Assembly: GCF_001424835.1 (NCBI RefSeq)
Contig: NZ_LMCQ01000019.1
Span: forward strand, 45,011 to 109,010
Direction of reading: 5' to 3'
DNA: 64,000 bases
Source of the DNA: Variovorax sp. Root318D1
GTDB lineage: Bacteria > Pseudomonadota > Gammaproteobacteria > Burkholderiales > Burkholderiaceae_C
The notes beneath the pieces were generated by a model. The model had not been told where the DNA came from and made no database searches. It worked only from the letters and a program-made list of their open reading frames with translations. Positions 60,733 through 64,000 of the stretch are shown in pieces. Each line of letters begins with the position of its first letter. The first letter of the stretch is position 1. Made by a program: the position numbers and the translations under genes.

Positions 60733-62403
60733 TCACGAAAGAGGGCGCGGGGGCGATCCAGGCTGTGAACAGATCACCGCCAGGGGTTCCGAGCGGCCGC
60801 GCACATGCAGCACGTCGACTTCATCCAACGTGTGCGCAAGGCCGGCCTGCTGCGCCGCAAACAACGAGACCACCAGTCGCGACGAGGCCGCCTTGGCGTG
60901 GTCCTGAAGCCGGCTCGCAGTGTTGACCACTTCGCCGATGGCGGTGAAGGTGGTGGTGTCGAGATAACCCACTTCGCCCACCGCCGCGCGGCCGGCATGC
61001 AGGCCCATGCCGAATTCGAGGCGTTGCCCGAACTGTGCTTCGAAGCTTTCGCTCCACGCATCCATGCGCTGGCCGATGAGCTCGGTGGCGTGCAGCGCCT
61101 GCCGGCATGCGGTGGGCAGGTCGGTTTCGAGTCCGAAGATCGCCATCACACTGTCTCCGATGAACTGGTTCGGCACGCCGCCGCTTTCGCGTACGGCCGC
61201 ACCCACCGTGGCGAAGTAGCGGTCGAGCACATAGGCCAGATCGAACGGCCATTGCCGCTCCGACAAACCCGACCAGCGTCGCAGGTCCACGAACAGAATG
61301 GCCACGTCGCGCTCGCGGCCGAAGCTGCTGACCGGTGCGGGGCGTCCCCCATTGGCCGGCGGCGAGAACAGCGGCGTCACCTCGATGTCGCCTCGCGGGC
61401 GCAGCTGGCAGGCGAGCCGCACGTCGCCCGGCGCACGCACGCGTTCGAGCGTTCGCTGCTCGTCGCGGCCCGGCGTGCCTGTGTGTTCCGCTGGGCCGAG
61501 CACGCGAACGCGGCAGGTCGAGCATCGTGCCCGTCCGCCGCAAACCGACAGGTGCGCTATCCCGTGCGAGCGGCTCGCTTCCAGCACGCTCCAGCCGCGT
61601 GGCACATGCACCGTCCGGTCGGGGTAGCGCAAGGCGATGGACGGCTGGCGAGACCAGCGCGCGAACCCGTTGCGTCCCCAGCGGGCCGCCAGCAAGGCGA
61701 GCAGCGCCAGGCCGTAGAGCCACTTGATGTGACCCTCGGCCGCCTTGAGTGCCTTGCCTTGTTCGGGCGTCGGCAACACGGCGGGGGGCACGCCGGTCCA
61801 CTGGAACTCGCGCCCCATCGAGACGAAGCCCATCGCCGCCGTGAGCGGCAATACCACCGCAAAAGCAAGCAGCAGATAGGAGAAGCGGCGGTAGCCGGGC
61901 CGCGCCCGCAGCGCGAAGTGCACTCCCAGGCAGCCGTGGCTCCAGGCCGCGAGCATCAAGGCGAACTGCGCGCTGGCGCCCGGCAGGTTCCACAGCCCCC
62001 AGACGACACGAACGTAGGAGCCCTCGATACCGTAGGCGAGATAGGCGCCGCGCATGGCGGTCAGGTGCGTGGCCAGCAGCAGCGGCAGTGCAAAACCCAG
62101 CAGCACGCGCAGGCCTTCGAGCGGTGGCATGCGCAGCGTGCGGCGCTCCCACAGCGCGTTGACTGCCAGCGCCAGGTGCACGGCCGCAGCGCCGTACAGC
62201 AGCAGCGTCCCCGGCAGGCTGTGCCAGAACTGCTGCACGCCGCGCAGCACGGTTTCGGCTGCCGCAAAGGAGAAGATCCCCAGCGAATGGTTCAGCAGGT
62301 GCGCCGTGACATAGCCCATCAGCACCAGCCCGCTCACCCAGCGGAGATTGCGCCGTGTCGGCGGTCTCAGCAGAGAAGGGGCGTGGGGGGAACGTCTGTC
62401 CAT
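60733..62403 (-). CDS. Membrane ferredoxin-adenylate cyclase fusion
   Basis: This 556-residue protein has an N-terminal membrane region of five or so helices (about 10-220) with several His (GYVTAHLLNHSLG, HLTAMRG, SHGCLG), as in b-type cytochrome domains. A 2Fe-2S ferredoxin domain follows (about 250-340; CGGRARCSTC plus a late Cys in RLACQL), and then a class III nucleotidyl cyclase domain (about 355-540; VAILFVDLRRWSGL with the first metal Asp, and FIGDSVMAIFG with the second). A redox signal read by the iron-sulfur and/or haem domains could set cAMP output. It is divergent from a Crp/Fnr gene. ATG at 62403 is chosen as it precedes the first conserved helix. Confidence 0.92.
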   Translation of the reverse strand: MDRRSPHAPSLLRPPTRRNLRWVSGLVLMGYVTAHLLNHSLGIFSFAAAETVLRGVQQFWHSLPGTLLLYGAAAVHLALAVNALWERRTLRMPPLEGLRVLLGFALPLLLATHLTAMRGAYLAYGIEGSYVRVVWGLWNLPGASAQFALMLAAWSHGCLGVHFALRARPGYRRFSYLLLAFAVVLPLTAAMGFVSMGREFQWTGVPPAVLPTPEQGKALKAAEGHIKWLYGLALLALLAARWGRNGFARWSRQPSIALRYPDRTVHVPRGWSVLEASRSHGIAHLSVCGGRARCSTCRVRVLGPAEHTGTPGRDEQRTLERVRAPGDVRLACQLRPRGDIEVTPLFSPPANGGRPAPVSSFGRERDVAILFVDLRRWSGLSERQWPFDLAYVLDRYFATVGAAVRESGGVPNQFIGDSVMAIFGLETDLPTACRQALHATELIGQRMDAWSESFEAQFGQRLEFGMGLHAGRAAVGEVGYLDTTTFTAIGEVVNTASRLQDHAKAASSRLVVSLFAAQQAGLAHTLDEVDVLHVRGRSEPLAVICSQPGSPPRPLS

Positions 62404-62456
62404 GAACGGGTTCGAAGCGGCACCCGAGCATAATGCGCGCGCCCTTACCGACCCGC

Positions 62457-63176
62457 ATGACCCCATTGCCCACCATCCCTCGATCCAGCCTCGCGCTGCG
62501 CCGCATCGCGCTGCTCGAAGGCCTCTCCGACCAGCGCCTGGACCTGCTGGCGCAGCAGTGCCTGTGGCACAGCGTGGAGGCCGGCACGCCACTGCTGTTG
62601 CGCGCCGATCAGCAGGGCGACGTGTTCCTGCTGGTGTCGGGCCGGGTGCGGGTGACCACCTATTCGGCCAACGGGCGGCAGGTCACTTTCAGGGATCCGG
62701 AGGCCGGCGAACACTTCGGCGACATTGCCGCCATCGACGGCGGGCCGCGTTCGGCCGACGTGGTCACGCTGGAACCCAGCGTGCTCGCCAGCCTGGACCG
62801 GGCCGCCTTCATGGCCCTGCTGCGCGAGGAGCCCGTGGTGGCCGAGCGCGTGATGCGGCGGCTGGCATCGCTGGTGCGGCAGCTTTCCGAACGCGTGATC
62901 GACCTGAGCACGCTCGGAGTACAGAACCGGCTGCATGCCGAACTGCTGCGCCTTGCGCGCGCGACCGGCGTGGAGGGCAATCAGGCGCGGCTGGAGCCGG
63001 CGCCGAAGCACGCGGCCCTTGCCAGCCAGATCAGCACCAACCGCGAGCAGGTGACTCGCGAGCTCAATGTGCTGGTGCGCAGCGGCGTGTTGCAGAAGGA
63101 CGGCAAGGCGCTGCTGGTGGCCGACGCCGCCCGCCTCGAGCGCATGGTCTCGCAGGTCAGAGGCGACGCCGGCTAA
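62457..63176 (+). CDS. Crp/Fnr-family regulator
   Basis: This 239-residue protein has an N-terminal cyclic-nucleotide-binding fold with a phosphate-cassette-like GEHFGDIAAIDGGPRSADV, close to the cAMP cassette of Crp. A dimer helix and a C-terminal helix-turn-helix (ASQISTNREQVTRELNVLVRSGVL) follow. There is no Fnr-type Cys set. It is divergent from the adenylate cyclase by 53 bases, which suggests that it senses the product. The start may be 62433 instead. Confidence 0.93.
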   Translation: MTPLPTIPRSSLALRRIALLEGLSDQRLDLLAQQCLWHSVEAGTPLLLRADQQGDVFLLVSGRVRVTTYSANGRQVTFRDPEAGEHFGDIAAIDGGPRSADVVTLEPSVLASLDRAAFMALLREEPVVAERVMRRLASLVRQLSERVIDLSTLGVQNRLHAELLRLARATGVEGNQARLEPAPKHAALASQISTNREQVTRELNVLVRSGVLQKDGKALLVADAARLERMVSQVRGDAG

Positions 63177-63182
63177 GCCGGG

Positions 63183-63659
63183 TCAGTTCCAGCGGCCGCG
63201 CAGACCGCCGAGGCTGAAGCGGCCCGCGCCCAGCAGCACCACGGTGAGTGCGCCGAACAGGTACAGGCCCTGCAGTTCGAGCGCCCAGCCGCCCTGCTTG
63301 GTCATTGCGAACAAGTCGGCCATGTGCACGAGGCCGAAGGCCGCGAGCATGTTGATGACGACCACGCCGGCGGCGGCGCGGGTCCAGAAGCCGGCGATCA
63401 TGAGCAGCGGCGCGACGATTTCGCCCACGTACACCAGGTAGGCGAGCCCGCCCGGCAGGCCGGCCTTGACCAGCATGGCGCTCACGAAGCCCACGCCGGC
63501 CGAGATCTTGAAGATGCCGTGCAGCAGCACGAGCACGCCGATGACCACGCGCAGCAGCAGCTTGCCGGAGTCGTCCAGCGTGGCGGGGGAGAGGGAGGAA
63601 GCCTGTGCAGGTGCGTTCGGCGCACGCGCGGAGGGGGCGGCTACGGCCTGGTTGTTCAT
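63183..63659 (-). CDS. DoxX-family membrane protein
   Basis: This 158-residue protein has four membrane helices with the DoxX pattern VVIGVLVLLHGIFKI, GLPGGLAYLVYVGEIVAPLLMIAG and a later FGLVHMADL. The function of the family is mostly unknown; several are linked to redox or thiosulfate metabolism. ATG at 63659 has GGATC/AAGGATCC-type sequence upstream. It converges on the Crp/Fnr gene, 6 bases apart. Confidence 0.9.
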   Translation of the reverse strand: MNNQAVAAPSARAPNAPAQASSLSPATLDDSGKLLLRVVIGVLVLLHGIFKISAGVGFVSAMLVKAGLPGGLAYLVYVGEIVAPLLMIAGFWTRAAAGVVVINMLAAFGLVHMADLFAMTKQGGWALELQGLYLFGALTVVLLGAGRFSLGGLRGRWN

Positions 63660-63814
63660 GGCGGATCCTTGGAAAGTGGAGGGGTCGCCGCGGGAGTGCG
63701 ACGGTTGCGGTTCCAGTGTGCGGAGCCCCTGGCGGCCGGTATGTGCGTTTACGCACAGTTTTCGGCAACCGCCTGGCACGCCTGCAAAGCCCACGCCTTC
63801 CTGCTACGCTCGAA

Positions 63815-63843
63815 CGGCCCGCCCACGGATCCAGCGGGCTTTT
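63815..63843 (+). terminator. Terminator-like hairpin in leader of TauE gene
   Basis: Six-base arms 63815-63820 and 63832-63837 are followed by a run of T's (63838-63843). It has the form of an intrinsic terminator on the plus strand, yet no plus-strand gene ends here; it lies 26 bases before the TauE/SafE start. It may end read-through from crp or attenuate the permease gene. Confidence 0.6.
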
Positions 63844-63868
63844 TTCTGCCTGCGTCGCCTCTTTCTCC

Positions 63869-64000
63869 ATGGCCTTCCCTCTCATCACCGATCCGCATTT
63901 CTACGCGGTCGCCATCCCCGCCGTGCTGCTGCTCGGCATCAGCAAGAGCGGTTTCGGCGCCGGCTTCGGTTCGCTCGCGGTGCCGCTGATGGCGCTGGCG
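63869..64000 (+). CDS. TauE/SafE-family permease, start only
   Basis: Only the first 44 residues are in the window. The sequence runs from ATG 63869 into a first membrane helix with GISKSGFGAGFGSLAVPLMALA, the hallmark N-terminal repeat motif of TauE/SafE sulfite/organosulfonate exporters. The frame is open to the window edge. Confidence 0.88.
   Translation, partial: MAFPLITDPHFYAVAIPAVLLLGISKSGFGAGFGSLAVPLMALA

Overview
The window is GC-rich and tightly packed, with many 4-base stop/start overlaps. Its gene families point to a Burkholderiales betaproteobacterium, most like Variovorax or another Comamonadaceae: a Tad/Flp pilus locus with a DUF3613 gene, a Bug-type solute receptor, an IclR-controlled pca segment, DipZ, and a TauE/DoxX/Crp neighbourhood. 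This assignment is inferred from gene content and base composition; no 16S gene is present.

Layout. (1) 1-9633, plus strand: the end of a glycine/leucine-repeat protein with five 87-bp repeats, an OmpA-like lipoprotein, a large MurF-like fusion protein, a small membrane protein, and a complete type I secretion set (ABC, HlyD, TolC). (2) 9650-23367, minus strand: a sigma54 activator at the end of a full Tad pilus operon (Flp, CpaA, CpaB, CpaC, CpaE, CpaF, TadB, TadC, TPR lipoprotein, DUF3613, two TadE-like proteins, TadG). A 419-bp control region precedes flp. (3) 23787-26395: an L,D-transpeptidase and a TPR protein with related C-terminal domains. (4) 26581-38056: a surface-glycan operon with a DegT aminotransferase, an epimerase, WbqC, two methyltransferases (one PRMT-like), a 1922-residue multi-domain glycosyltransferase and a small GT2. 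(5) 38757-43406: a Bug receptor, an IclR regulator, and pcaI-pcaJ-pcaF for the last steps of the beta-ketoadipate pathway. (6) 43606-50137: a two-component system, Ohr/OsmC, an alpha/beta hydrolase, a secreted thioredoxin and DipZ. Shared operator-like repeats suggest one redox or envelope-stress regulon. (7) 50162-52726: mixed metabolic genes. (8) 52779-60715: an RNA-repair locus. (9) 60733-64000: a membrane ferredoxin-adenylate cyclase divergent from a Crp/Fnr regulator, then DoxX and the start of a TauE/SafE permease.

The most interesting part is region 8. RtcR is divergent from an operon with a clear sigma54 promoter and three upstream inverted repeats. The operon encodes Rsr (a bacterial Ro60/TROVE protein), RtcB ligase, a zinc-ribbon protein of unknown function, an RNase Z-like nuclease and RtcA cyclase. 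Between rsr and rtcB lie about 400 bases without a gene. I read these as four tandem Y-RNA-like elements sharing the same Ro-binding type internal-loop signature with covarying stems. One carries a permuted tRNA mimic (T arm, tetraloop-capped acceptor helix, D arm), and the others carry reduced versions. The rsr/Y RNA/rtcBA arrangement is known. The multiplication of the Y RNA and the inclusion of a tRNA 3'-processing-type nuclease and a zinc-ribbon protein are what deserve attention.
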